A stretch of 42,168 nucleotides of DNA, taken from Hyphomicrobiaceae bacterium. GTDB taxonomy: Bacteria; Pseudomonadota; Alphaproteobacteria; Rhizobiales; Hyphomicrobiaceae. The stretch lies in NCBI GenBank assembly GCA_021730785.1, contig JAKFWF010000006.1, forward strand, positions 1-42,168, given 5' to 3'. The translations under genes and the position numbers were made by a program. Below, piece after piece: positions 9,501 to 16,317 of this stretch; position 1 is the stretch's first letter, and each line of letters opens with the position of its first letter. The notes beneath the pieces were generated by a model. That model searched no databases and was not told where the DNA came from. It saw nothing but the letters and a program-made list of their open reading frames with translations.

Positions 9501-12205
9501 GCGTTGGGCGTGAACACGGGATTGCCGCCGGCATCGAGCGCGACGGTGCCGTTGACCGGGCTTTGCACCGATACGAGGGTACGGGTGTCGCCCACATCGA
9601 CGTCGGTGTCGTTGGCGAGCAAGGTCGCCGCCGTGATGGTGATCGCCGTGTCTTCGAGCGTGGTCGCCAGATCATTGACGGCGACCGGCGCGTCGTTGAC
9701 CGGGGCGATCGTGAAGCGGAACACATTGGGCGTCGGGTCGAGGTCGACGCCGCCGTTCGCGATGCCGCCGCTGTCGCGCACCTGGAAGGTGAACGGGCCG
9801 ACGCCCGTGCCGTTGCGATTCAACGCGGGAATGAATTGCAGCGACGCGATCTGCGCAACGGTCAGCTCTTGGCCCGCCGTGACGGCGACGCCGCTCAACG
9901 TCAACGTGCCATCGCTTGCGGGCGGCAAGGTGGTGATCACGACGGATCTGAACGTGTCGACCGGCCTGTCGATGGGATCGGTGAAGCCGAAGTCGGCGAC
10001 AGCGAACGTATACGGCGCATCTTCTGTCAACGCCGATACGTGGTCGGTGCCGGCGGGTGCATCATTGAGGCCGTTGACCGTCACGCGCAGCGTGGCGCTG
10101 GCGGTCGAGCCCAGCGTGTCGGAAAGGGTGTAGGGGATGTTGTCGATCAGGGTCGCGCCGGCCGGCAGGGCCCTGACAGCCGCATTGTTAGGATCGACGT
10201 TGTAGGTATACGAGCCATCGGCCCGCACGGTAATCGAGCCATAGGTCGCCGGGACGGTGACACCGGTTGCAGTCACGGGTGTGGTCGTGCTTCCAGAAGT
10301 GATCTGCGTGATGCGCTCGCCGCCGGCGCTTTGCCACGACAGATCGGACAGCCCGACAACATGGTTGCCGAAAGTGCCCGTGGTGTAGCCGGTGGCGGCC
10401 GCGCCGTCGTTGTAGGCGATCTGGACGTTGTCCACGGGTCCATTGAAGACAACGTGGATGTTGCCTTCGGCGTCAGCGTTCGCGACGGTTATATTATTGC
10501 CGGCGAATGAATTGCCGCTGCGGGTGTCATAGCCCGAGAACTGCGCCGAGAATGCTACGGGCACGCCATTGCGCGTGCCGGTGATCGTGACCTGGTCGAT
10601 CCAGCTCGACCCTGCGCCCGCCTGAACTTGCGCCAAGGTGCGCGCGGTGTCGACGTCGACTAGCGTGAATTCCAGATTGGTCACCGCCTGGCTGAAGCCC
10701 AGCGTGGTGACAGGTGCTGTGTATTCGAAGAACCCCGTCGTCGGGTTCCGGATCGCGTGGCCGGTGGGATTGATACTGAGTTGCAGGTAGCTTGGCTGGC
10801 CGCCAAATACGGCGTTCTGCACAATGCCGTTGGGATTTGCTGTGGGGGCCGCGACATTGACCCCGCTAGGGTCAGTGCTCGTAATGCCGACGGTGACGGC
10901 GTTGACGCCCGTGCCGATGGTCCGCGTCGTGCCGATCACGTTGGCGCCTGGAGTATACTGCGCGGTCCAGCCAAACAGCTGCTGCGGGCGGTCGATGTAG
11001 TCGGCCGGGTTGCCGGGGAAGTTGTCGGTGATCAGGTTGCCGCTGGCAGTTGGCGCTGCCACGGGCGTTACGGTCGTGTTGTTGTCGAAGGCAATTGGCG
11101 GATCGTTGATCCCGGTAATCGTGACGGTGATGTAGCCATAGTCCGGATTTGCGGTCGTGCCATCGCGGGCCGTGTAGGCGATGATGTCGGTGATCGTTTG
11201 CCCGGCTGTCAGGCTGCGAATGGTCGAATCGGCCGTATTCACCAGGTATGAATAGGTGCCGTTGGCGTTCAGCGTGATCGTGCCGTAGGACGAAGCATAG
11301 GCGGTGCCGACCGAGGTGGCGCGGCCATGCACTTCGATGACGGTTCTGGTGCCCGTGCCGGTGTCGTTGGTCAGCACGTTGCCGGTGACCGCGACCGTCG
11401 CGTTCGCCGCAATCGTGTTGGTGTCGTTGGTCGCGACCAGGACAAGCAAGTGGTCGTAATCGGGAGCAACGACGGTCGCGGCCTCGATCGAACCGGTGCT
11501 GGCCTCCAGCACCCAGTTGCCGCCGAGCGCCGTTGCTCCGGTGTCGTCGGCGGAGGCTGCCACATCGGCGCCCGTCGCGCTGGCAAGCGCCGAGATGAAC
11601 CGATTGCCTTCGGCGCCGCCCGCAACCCTGCACCCATAGAGCAAGATGTCGCCGTTGGCACTCAGCGCCTGGCCGATCCCCGTCAGCGCCGCCTGATGAG
11701 TTGCAAGATTGTTGTTGTCCAGGACATCGTTGCCCAGCAGCAGATGGGCTTCAGTACCGTGGGAGAAAATCTGGATGGCGGCGACGTCGTAATGACCCTG
11801 CAGGAACATCGCGATCTGTTCCAGACCACCCGTCTCTGAATTGAGCACCACCACTTGCGTGCCGGCCGGCAGGTTGGCCACGATCGACTGGAAATCTTGG
11901 ACGCGGCTATCGACAAAGGCGAACGTCTCGCCCGTGGGGAGGGCAGACGGGACCGACAGCGCTTCGGCCAAAGCCACATGAGTATCTGCCATGGCAGTCA
12001 TGGCGGCGGTGTGATCAGCGGTAGCGGCGGGGGGCGCCGTTTGCGCCGTCTCGGCAACTGTTGCCGCCATCGCCGCGTCGAACACCATGCGCGGCTCGAG
12101 CGCGCGGTAGACGAGGCGCAGACCATTGCCAAGCTCCAGCCTGGTCTCGGCTGGCAGGGTCGATTTGGAAACGGGACTCGCGTCAAGGCGCTGGGGCATC
12201 GACAT
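596..12205 (-). CDS. giant modular surface protein (LEPR-type motif, DUF4347, VCBS/cadherin-like and Ig-like repeats)
   Basis: This 3869-residue protein is probably cell-surface or secreted. The N-terminus has no hydrophobic signal peptide. Residues 36-45 carry the motif LEPRMVFDAA, which resembles the LEPR-x-L-L motif of other giant repetitive proteins. Residues about 94-255 match DUF4347, with a conserved FSHG (H149) and YGC (C192). About 28 beta-sandwich repeats of 90-115 residues follow. They are VCBS/cadherin-like units (LxNDxD, YxYxPNGAFNGL, DxFTYxxSDGxGG, ITGxNDAP) alternating with Ig-like units (DPDxGDxLxLS, LPPGxTFNxATGTFxGTP). Acidic NDRDGGxDxD junctions suggest calcium binding. The last 270 residues (about 3600-3869) include a degenerate cadherin-like domain. 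No RTX nonapeptides (GGxGxDxLx) are seen. The start is ATG 12203-12205 with only a weak upstream CAGG; a second ATG lies two codons inside. The gene diverges from the secretion-type operon at 12590-20707, its likely exporter. The name adhesin is inference. Confidence 0.9.
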   Translation of the reverse strand: MSMPQRLDASPVSKSTLPAETRLELGNGLRLVYRALEPRMVFDAAMAATVAETAQTAPPAATADHTAAMTAMADTHVALAEALSVPSALPTGETFAFVDSRVQDFQSIVANLPAGTQVVVLNSETGGLEQIAMFLQGHYDVAAIQIFSHGTEAHLLLGNDVLDNNNLATHQAALTGIGQALSANGDILLYGCRVAGGAEGNRFISALASATGADVAASADDTGATALGGNWVLEASTGSIEAATVVAPDYDHLLVLVATNDTNTIAANATVAVTGNVLTNDTGTGTRTVIEVHGRATSVGTAYASSYGTITLNANGTYSYLVNTADSTIRSLTAGQTITDIIAYTARDGTTANPDYGYITVTITGINDPPIAFDNNTTVTPVAAPTASGNLITDNFPGNPADYIDRPQQLFGWTAQYTPGANVIGTTRTIGTGVNAVTVGITSTDPSGVNVAAPTANPNGIVQNAVFGGQPSYLQLSINPTGHAIRNPTTGFFEYTAPVTTLGFSQAVTNLEFTLVDVDTARTLAQVQAGAGSSWIDQVTITGTRNGVPVAFSAQFSGYDTRSGNSFAGNNITVANADAEGNIHVVFNGPVDNVQIAYNDGAAATGYTTGTFGNHVVGLSDLSWQSAGGERITQITSGSTTTPVTATGVTVPATYGSITVRADGSYTYNVDPNNAAVRALPAGATLIDNIPYTLSDTLGSTASATLRVTVNGLNDAPAGTDHVSALTEDAPYTFAVADFGFTDPIDRPVDTFRSVVITTLPPASDGTLTLSGVAVTAGQELTVAQIASLQFIPALNRNGTGVGPFTFQVRDSGGIANGGVDLDPTPNVFRFTIAPVNDAPVAVNDLATTLEDTAITITAATLLANDTDVDVGDTRTLVSVQSPVNGTVALDAGGNPVFTPNANFTGTASYSYTVRDAAGLTSTATVSITVTPVNDAPAGTDRTVAATEDTPYSFAASDFGFTDPSDTPANALQSVVITTLPPAAEGILRVAGVAVTAGQELTVAQIASLTFTPSANVNGTGVGQFTFQVRDSGGIANGGVDLDPTPNVFRFTIAAVNDAPVATNDVATTLEDTAITITAAALLANDTDVDSGDTRTLVSVQSPVNGTVALDAGGNPVFTPNANFTGTASYSYTICDAAGLTSTAIVTITVTPVNDAPASTVPGSQTVAEDATLVFSGANAITLSDIDAGAAGLETVTLSVTRGTLTLGSTVGITGLIGNNSRTVTFTGTLADINAAVNGLTYRGDANYNGPDLLTVGVLDDGRDNGAATPNGPLPAEVRTVAITVTPVNDAPIAANDAAATNEDTPVTIPATALLGNDTDIDGDPLTITSVQSAVNGTVSLDATGNPVFTPAANYFGPASFTYSVSDGRGGTSTATVNLTIVPVNDAPVAANDAYVTGEDAILNVPLGTGLLANDSDIDGGALAVVDVNGNTLSSGAPVTLASGAILTLNGDGTFAYDPNGAFNALAAGVNGSDTFTYRVSDGNGAFATATATITIVGANDNPIANADNNGTSPRVDLHTTATDGLLANDTDVDGGALFVTSVNGTTLVGGQITVAGDRGSSFTIYADGHYDFSPGSLGIGVTENTSVTYTISDGRGGVSTSTLTITVPFGNLPPAVVQPITAQSSVDGGAISVPVTGVFADPNPADTLIITASGLPPGLVYNPVTGAIEGTLSANASQHAGPYLVTLLADDGNGGTVTSTFNFSVANVAPTAANDTNTVTEHGVTTGTVIANDRDGGGDTDLLSVTEVNGAGIAAGVPITLPSGATLVITSAGTYSYDPNSAFNGLGVSQTATDTFSYRISDGQGGTATAVVTITINGQNDTPVVIDPARPSVPPLDPTTVIPAQTGVDGSAIAPLNVGAYFRDPDGGDTLRLSTVGGLPPGVTFNAATGTFSGTPTAAASQGGPAGNGVYVVQVVADDGHGGVASTLVRFTISNPSPTAGADSNIVQEHGITSGNVLSNDRDGGGDTDPLTLTQVNGAAVTTGATITLPSGALLVIATNGTYSYNPNGAFASLAAAQSATDTFTYQISDGQGGIATATATIVIQGQNDAPIAVADSTTTVPRVAISIDAARGVLANDTDAERDRLAVTGVSNGVVSVGPGVAIAGTNGGTFSINADGSYSFDPGTAFDTLAPGTSGATSVTYAISDGRGGTSSTTLTVTVPFINLPPQVQAPVPAQNSLDGNTVSIAIGGVFADPNPGDVLTISATGLPPGLAYNPVTRAIEGTLAPDASQHAGPYVVTLIANDGRGGTVTSTFDVSVGNPVPIAVADTNAVTEHGSTTGAVLANDRDGGLDRDLLTATQVNGAAFTAGRPITLPSGASLTLNANGTYGYSPNGAFNGLAVGQTATDSFTYQVADGQGGFATATVTLTITGQNDAPVIVDPVRPGTPIDPLRVIPTQVGADGSALIPLNVTGYFADPDTGDRLTLSVNPTTLPPGVTFNAATGTFQGTPTAVASQGGNAGPGLYDVVVTANDGNGGTVTTIVRFAITNPAPVAANDSGTVAEHATATGNLLANDRDGGGDSDPLSVTRINSATFTPGQPIALPSGAQLTIAANGQYTYDPNGAFPGLQVGQSLTDTFTYELSDGQGGIATATVTIVVTGENDAPRANPDVNITPARTVIAVTVPLGVLANDTDPENDPLAVTTITNGVTTVAAGVPVAGSNGGTFTINADGSYSFATGTDFDDLAPGTTDSTSVTYTISDGRGGTSTTTLTITVPFSNQPPVVNQPVAAQNSLDGNPVTIDVRSVFRDPNPGDSLTITATGLPTGLTYNPATGAIEGALPADASLHAGPYVVTLTATDLAGNAVSTTFTLAVGNPTPVAVNDTLTVGEHAIGRGDVTPATAGNDRDGSNDSDVLTVTMINGAAFTPNSPLTLPSGARLTISGDGTYAYDPNGRFNGLPFGQSATDSFTYQISDGQGGTATATVSLTITGENDRPVVIDPANPGVPGTPGTQVVPTQAGLDGSPIAPLTITAYFADPDRGDTVQLSVPAGTLPPGIAFDSATGTFTGTLTSAASQGGPAGNGVYPIVVTATDTNGLTTSTIVTFRVSNPVPVATADATAVLEHGTTSGNVLPNDRDGGADSDTLTVSGVNGTALPTVPGTPITLPSGALLMIRPDGTYAYDPNGAFVGLAVGETATDSFIYQVSDGQGGVATAPVTIVITGENDAPVVIDPANPGRPPADPLRVIPVQTGSDGSAITPVTVTGFFRDPDAHDTLTLSVPLASLPPGITFDPATGTFSGVPTSSASEGGPAGTGVYPIVVTASDGNGGTVSTLITFAIANPPPVAVADSLRVAEHGPAGGGNVLTNDRDGAGDTDPISATQINGVASALGQPLTLPSGAVVTLNADGTYVYNPNGAFNGLSVGQTGIDTFTYQISDGRGGLATTTVTITIAGENDQPVVIDPARPGDPPVDPDHVIPDVTGNDGTPIAPISVATAFFDPDRGDTLTYRIDPATLPPGLTFNPTTGVFVGTPAADASTGGLDGDGVYEVVVTASDGQGGTVATIVTFTFTNVPPVAVDDVAFAEPDQPVTIAVLGNDRDGGLDRDSLTVVAATASTGTVTINADGTLGYVPTPGFVGLATITYTISDGQGGTATATATVIVTPDIPVIAPVTVLPDAGGELPPLNAGITVEGAVLDAVQGIAPLSSDTLDLSAPDQGIDASGIILKVANQISDLGGSPQTLGGSRATELDPRTNNPVWRLERILEREFGRPGAVWLPEGLTGFSLRYTFATDPATQDHAQLILDSIVRDRTLIVNLSSTSIPSHSRVVEYRVMQADGRPLPGWLDRVGTQVLMGEHPVDVEVVKLRVIAILSDGTSIERDVEIRTTTGEIQPLKAKPAAVVPLFTDQLRRAGEQGSEDFQRMLKALGGSR
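2710..7707 (-). repeat. higher-order repeat: three copies of a five-domain block (~1.65 kb each)
   Basis: Within the giant gene (residues about 1500-3165) the same five-domain order occurs three times: a VCBS-B unit ending TVPFxNxPP, an Ig-B unit (NPxDxLxIxAxGLPxGLxYNP, ending HAGPYxVTL), a VCBS-A unit with an EH motif, an Ig-A unit (opening VVIDP or IVDP, ending GVYxVxVxADDG), and another VCBS-A unit. Block boundaries fall at about 7707-6057, 6056-4396 and 4395-2710. Corresponding DNA lies about 1.65 kb apart (for example the ATCGTGAACG-type stretches near 4200, 5860 and 7507). This points to growth by duplication of whole five-domain blocks. Confidence 0.8.
8738..10057 (-). repeat. in-register 660-bp tandem duplication (two copies)
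   Basis: Copies at about 8738-9397 and 9398-10057 line up at an exact offset of 660 bp (220 codons), each covering two domains. The middle of the unit (for example 8821-9135 against 9481-9795) is nearly identical at the DNA level. The flanks of the unit are more diverged. The encoded pair is a domain with GVAVTAGQELTVAQIASL and GIANGGVDLDPTPNVFRF, and a cadherin-like domain with TLVSVQSPVNGTVALDAG. It encodes residues about 717-1156. Confidence 0.85.
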
Positions 12206-12589
12206 GGATTATGCCTGAAAGTTTCATTGGTCATGCAACTGGAGGGAAATAGTTCCAGCTCAAACTTCATCCTGCACCTTAGAATTTAATCAGACCTATC
12301 CAAGCCATTGCTTAATGTATCGAATTACTAGCAACTGTTTCCACATACCGTGTGCGCCTGAGTCGCGCGGGACCCTCGACAGAAAAGCATTAACAATCCG
12401 TTGAAGTATTCTCGACACCACTTGACAGCTGTTGTTCGCATGAGCCGTCAATTCTGTTGATTGCGAATCAGATAGGCTCATCACGGATGGAAATGGAGCT
12501 GAGAACGGCAATGCTCGGTGTTTTTTCCATTGTTATCGTGCATCGAACAGCGTCTGCGCAATTACTTCACCTATTGACCTGGCATCGAG
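12206..12589. promoter_or_regulatory. divergent intergenic region between giant gene and secretion operon
   Basis: This 384-bp gap between two divergent transcription units is visibly richer in A/T than the flanking genes and should hold both promoters. A TTGACA hexamer at 12422-12427 is the best -35-like element for the plus strand, but no good -10 lies 16-18 bp from it. The hexamer and GTCAA at 12446-12450 form a widely spaced TTGAC/GTCAA inverted repeat. A 71-codon minus-strand ORF (12296-12511) has no recognisable features and is not called. Confidence 0.45.
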
Positions 12590-14704
12590 ATGTTTTCGAA
12601 GCTCGCCCTTGCAGTGCTGCTGATGCCGCTGGTCGCCTTTGCGGCGGGCTGTGCCGTTTCGCCGGTGCCGCTGGATGACGCGCACCTGCTCAAGCTGACG
12701 ACCTCCAATCTCGAGCGGGTGACGGCTGGCCAGGAGGAGATCAGGGGCTCGCTGTCATTGTATGAAGCCGTCGGTCGCGCCTTGAAGTACAATCTCGATG
12801 ATCAGGTCGAGCTCATGAAGGTGGCGCTCGCGCACGACGAGGTCGGCCTTGCCACCGCGCAACTGCTGCCGACCCTGGCGGCAAGTGCCGGCTACTCGTC
12901 CCGCAACAACGATCTGCTGACGTCGGCCCTCGACACTCCCACCGGCGTCGCCATTCCGCCCCGCACCTTGCAGCAGGAACGAACCTTCAATTCGGGCGAC
13001 GTCGGTACAACCTGGCACATTCTGGACTTCGCGCTGTCTTACGTGCGCGCCCAGCAGGCGGCAGACCGGCAACTGATTGCCGTCGAGGCCCGGCGCAAGG
13101 TGGCGCAGCGCATCATCGAGGATACCCGCGCCGCCTACTGGCGCGCCGTCAGCTGTGACCGGATGACCGACAAGCTCGCGCACCTGGAAAAGCGGGTGAA
13201 GAAGGCCATCGCCGGCACCCGCACTGCGGCTGCGGCCGGCGCTGAATCACCGATCACCGGCCTGACCTACGAGCGCGAACTCGTGCAGATCCACCAGCTG
13301 GCCGAGCGCTTGCAGCACGAGTTGACGCTGGCCAAGTCGCAGCTGGCATCGCTCATGAACGTGCCGCCCGGCACACCTTTGTCCTTCATCGGGGTCATCG
13401 ACCGGCCCGATCCGCCGATCTGGAACCTGAGCGCCGGAGAAATGGTCGCCGAGGCGATTTTCAATCGACCCGAGATCCGCGATGTCGCCTACCAGCAGCG
13501 CATCACCGAGCGCGAGGCGACTGCGGCGCTGCTGGATGCCCTGCCCGGCATCAAGCTGACCGGCACCGCCTCCTTCAGCGACGACCGGTTCCTCCTGAAC
13601 AACAACTGGCTCGACTGGGGCGCTGCCGCAGCCGGCAGTCTGGTCAAGATCGCGCAATTGCCGGCCCGGCGCGCGGCGATCGAAAACCAGGTCAAGGTTC
13701 TCGACCAGAAAGCGCTCGCCATCACAATGCTGGTCATGACGCAGGTCTACGTCAGCCGCATCCGCTATCAGCATCTGGGCGACCTCCAGGCAACGGCCAA
13801 AGAATACCTCGACGTGCAGAAGAAGCTCGTCGATCAACTGCGGGCCGAGAAGGCAGCCGATCTCGTGGGCGAACAGACGTTGATCCGCGAGGAAATGAAC
13901 TTGCTGGTCGCCGAGGTGCAGTACGACATTGCAACCGGCAATCTCGATACCGCCAGTTCGAACATGATGACCACGCTCGGTTTCGACCTGCAGGGGCCGG
14001 CCCTCGATACCTCGCTCGATGTGAAATCGCTGACGGCACACCTGCGCAAGACGTGGGGAAGTAGGACCGCCGTTTCCGATCGCGGGCGCTATCTGCTCGA
14101 ACTGGAAACAGCGCGGCAGGAGGCGCTGCGCAAGCAGGCCGAGGAGGAGCAACGTCGCAAGCAAGAAGCGCAGCGCATCGCCGACGAGGCCGCCCGCATC
14201 CGAGCAGAAGAGGTTCGTGTCGCACGCGAACAAGCACGGATCGCGGAAGATGAGGCCCGCAAGGCGCGCGATGCAAGCGCCCGCCAAGCCCAAAGTGAAG
14301 CCCGCCAGGCGAAAGCCGAAGCGCGCGCCGCAGCGCTGGAGGCGGCCACCGTCAAAGCCGAACATCTCCGCGTCATCAAGGAGAAGGCCCGCATCGCCGA
14401 GGAGGAGGACCGCAAGATCCGCGATGCTAGCGCCCGCCAGGCCAAGGCCGACAAACAGCGCCTGCAGCAGGAAGCCGCCGCCGCCCGGGAAACTGCGCGT
14501 CAATTGCGTCGGGGTATCAAGGTGAAGGCCAATTCGGAGCCTGAGCCAGCGCCACCCGCCGGCGGCTGGAAGTGGGTGTGGCCGTTCGAGGGGGCGCAGC
14601 CAAAACAAGAGGGCGGACTGAAGGACGAGGTGCCCCGAAAGAAACGAGCATCCGGGAGCTGGGCACCGCAGAAACAGGAAACGATCTACAGCGGCACCAA
14701 GTAG
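12590..14704 (+). CDS. TolC-family outer-membrane lipoprotein with long C-terminal coiled-coil tail
   Basis: This 704-residue protein should be the outer-membrane channel of the adjacent export system. The N-terminus is a lipoprotein signal (hydrophobic MFSKLALAVLLMPLVAFAAG, lipobox Cys21). Residues about 55-490 are a TolC/OEP-type duplicated helical barrel (SLYEAVGRALKYNL; ILDFALSYVRAQQAAD; IIEDTRAAYWRAV; TYERELVQI; NRPEIRDVAYQQRI). Typical TolC proteins end near this point. This one continues with an Ala/Glu/Arg/Lys-rich coiled coil at about 499-640 that holds two copies of a roughly 51-residue repeat (ARIAEDEARKARDASARQA and ARIAEEEDRKIRDASARQA). It ends in a basic, Pro/Trp-containing tail. 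TolC termini face the periplasm, so the extension should lie there. The start is ATG 12590 with a weak RBS. The next gene is a paralog without the tail. Confidence 0.88.
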   Translation: MFSKLALAVLLMPLVAFAAGCAVSPVPLDDAHLLKLTTSNLERVTAGQEEIRGSLSLYEAVGRALKYNLDDQVELMKVALAHDEVGLATAQLLPTLAASAGYSSRNNDLLTSALDTPTGVAIPPRTLQQERTFNSGDVGTTWHILDFALSYVRAQQAADRQLIAVEARRKVAQRIIEDTRAAYWRAVSCDRMTDKLAHLEKRVKKAIAGTRTAAAAGAESPITGLTYERELVQIHQLAERLQHELTLAKSQLASLMNVPPGTPLSFIGVIDRPDPPIWNLSAGEMVAEAIFNRPEIRDVAYQQRITEREATAALLDALPGIKLTGTASFSDDRFLLNNNWLDWGAAAAGSLVKIAQLPARRAAIENQVKVLDQKALAITMLVMTQVYVSRIRYQHLGDLQATAKEYLDVQKKLVDQLRAEKAADLVGEQTLIREEMNLLVAEVQYDIATGNLDTASSNMMTTLGFDLQGPALDTSLDVKSLTAHLRKTWGSRTAVSDRGRYLLELETARQEALRKQAEEEQRRKQEAQRIADEAARIRAEEVRVAREQARIAEDEARKARDASARQAQSEARQAKAEARAAALEAATVKAEHLRVIKEKARIAEEEDRKIRDASARQAKADKQRLQQEAAAARETARQLRRGIKVKANSEPEPAPPAGGWKWVWPFEGAQPKQEGGLKDEVPRKKRASGSWAPQKQETIYSGTK

Positions 14705-14781
14705 CAAAGTCGCAGAATAGTCATCGTCAGCGTCGTGCGTTTGTTCGCGTCAAAAAATAAAATCCGGCGAACGAGTTCGGC

Positions 14782-16317
14782 ATGATGGTTGGGAATTTTC
14801 GATGTCATGGCAGGGCAGCATTCCTCGCGACCAGTCTCGCGGGGCTGGTTGCTTCTGCATGCACCATTACGCCCGTTCCCCTGTCGCACGAGCAATTGCA
14901 AGAGATAACCGTCACGAATACAGCCCGAGTGACCGCCGATCAGGAACCCGTTCAGCGCGCCATTTCCTTGCATGAAGCAATAGCGCGCGCCCTTAAATAC
15001 AATCTCGACCATAAGGTCGAAATCCTGCAAACCCAGCTGCGTTCGACCGAGTTGCAGCTCGCGCATTACAGCATGCTGCCAAATGCGGCGGTCAATTCCG
15101 GATACGTCGCGCGCAACAACGAACAGGCAACCGGCCAGCGCAATCTGGTCACCGGCGTCGAGTCGCCGCCGCGCACCGTATCGCACGACCGGGCGACGAC
15201 GGTCGCCGACCTGACGTTCAGCTGGAACATCCTCGACTTCGGGCTTTCTTATGTGCGCGCCCACCAGGCCGCCGACAAGGTGCTGATCGCCGAAGAGGCA
15301 AAGCGCAAGGTGATGAACCGCATCATCGAGGATACCCGCACGGCCTATTGGCGGGCGGTCAGCTCGGATCGCCTGGTGCAGAAGCTGAAAACCTTGGAAG
15401 TGCGCGCCAAGACGGCGCAAGCCAATGCGCGCAAGTTGACGTCAACCAAAGAAACGTCGCCGATCGCCTCGCTGACGTACGAGCGCGAGTTGATCGAGAT
15501 CAAGCGCACCGCGCAGCAGTTGCAGAATGAATTGAGCGTCGCCAAGACCCAGCTCGCCGCATTGATGAACCTGGCGCCCGGCACGGAGTTTTCCCTCAGC
15601 GGCGACGACATCGGCGCCACGCCTCCCGTGTTCGACGTCAATTCCGCGGAAGCAATTGCAGTGGCCCTGCTCAATCGCTCCGAATTACGCGATATCGCCT
15701 ATCAAAGCCGCATCAATCAGCGCGAGGCGCAGGCGGCATTACTCGAATTACTGCCAGGCCTGCAGATTTATGCCGGCGGCAATTACGACAGCAACTCGTT
15801 CAATGCCCATAAGGAATGGGTGTCGTGGGGGGCAAAGGCATCCTGGAACGTCATTCGCCTGTTCCAGTATCCAGCCAAGCGCGCCGTTATCCAAGGGCAG
15901 GATAAGCTGCTCGATGCACGTGCGCTGGCATTGACCCTGGCGGTCATGACGCAAGTCCATGTCAGCCGCGTCCGCTACCACAATATGGCGCAGGAATTGG
16001 CGACGGCGCGCGAATACCTGGACGTGCAGACGCGCCTCGTCACGCAAATGCGCCGGGAAGCCGCTGCCGATCGCATCAGCGAGCAGACACTGATCCGCGA
16101 GGAGTTGAACACACTGGTGGCGGAAGCTCGGCGGGATATCGCGTATTCGGCGTCGCAGACCGCGTTTGCCAACATCTTCGCCTCGATCGGCCTCGATCCG
16201 TATGCGAGCGATGTCGACCTGACCGTGAGCGTCAAAGACCTGACGGCGCAAATCAAAGCTCTGTGGTTCGAGCGGGGGGATTTCGGTGCACACCGCAAGA
16301 TCATGGTCGCGCGCTAG
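14782..16317 (+). CDS. TolC-family outer-membrane lipoprotein (second paralog)
   Basis: This 511-residue TolC/OEP-type channel subunit is clearly paralogous to the gene at 12590. Shared segments include the ITPVPL or SPVPL stretch after the lipid-modified Cys, ARALKYNL, ILDFxLSYVRAxQAAD, RIIEDTRxAYWRAVS, TYERELxxI, and SEQTLIREE or GEQTLIREE. A lipoprotein signal ends at LVASA with Cys27. It ends after a segment resembling VKSLTAHLRKTW of the first paralog and lacks the coiled-coil tail. ATG 14782 is preceded by a modest GAACGAG. Its last 32 bp overlap the start of the HlyD-type adaptor gene, which implies translational coupling. Two adjacent TolC-like genes may form a mixed trimer or serve different stages, but the sequence cannot decide. 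Confidence 0.9.
   Translation: MMVGNFRCHGRAAFLATSLAGLVASACTITPVPLSHEQLQEITVTNTARVTADQEPVQRAISLHEAIARALKYNLDHKVEILQTQLRSTELQLAHYSMLPNAAVNSGYVARNNEQATGQRNLVTGVESPPRTVSHDRATTVADLTFSWNILDFGLSYVRAHQAADKVLIAEEAKRKVMNRIIEDTRTAYWRAVSSDRLVQKLKTLEVRAKTAQANARKLTSTKETSPIASLTYERELIEIKRTAQQLQNELSVAKTQLAALMNLAPGTEFSLSGDDIGATPPVFDVNSAEAIAVALLNRSELRDIAYQSRINQREAQAALLELLPGLQIYAGGNYDSNSFNAHKEWVSWGAKASWNVIRLFQYPAKRAVIQGQDKLLDARALALTLAVMTQVHVSRVRYHNMAQELATAREYLDVQTRLVTQMRREAAADRISEQTLIREELNTLVAEARRDIAYSASQTAFANIFASIGLDPYASDVDLTVSVKDLTAQIKALWFERGDFGAHRKIMVAR

Noticed and set aside
12296-12511. 71-codon minus-strand ORF in the divergent region
   Set aside because: It lies in the expected promoter region, has no recognisable features, and would leave little room for promoters.
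13247-14707. 486-codon minus-strand ORF opposite the first TolC gene
   Set aside because: It is antisense to a clear TolC-family gene and its coiled-coil tail, with no recognisable features of its own.
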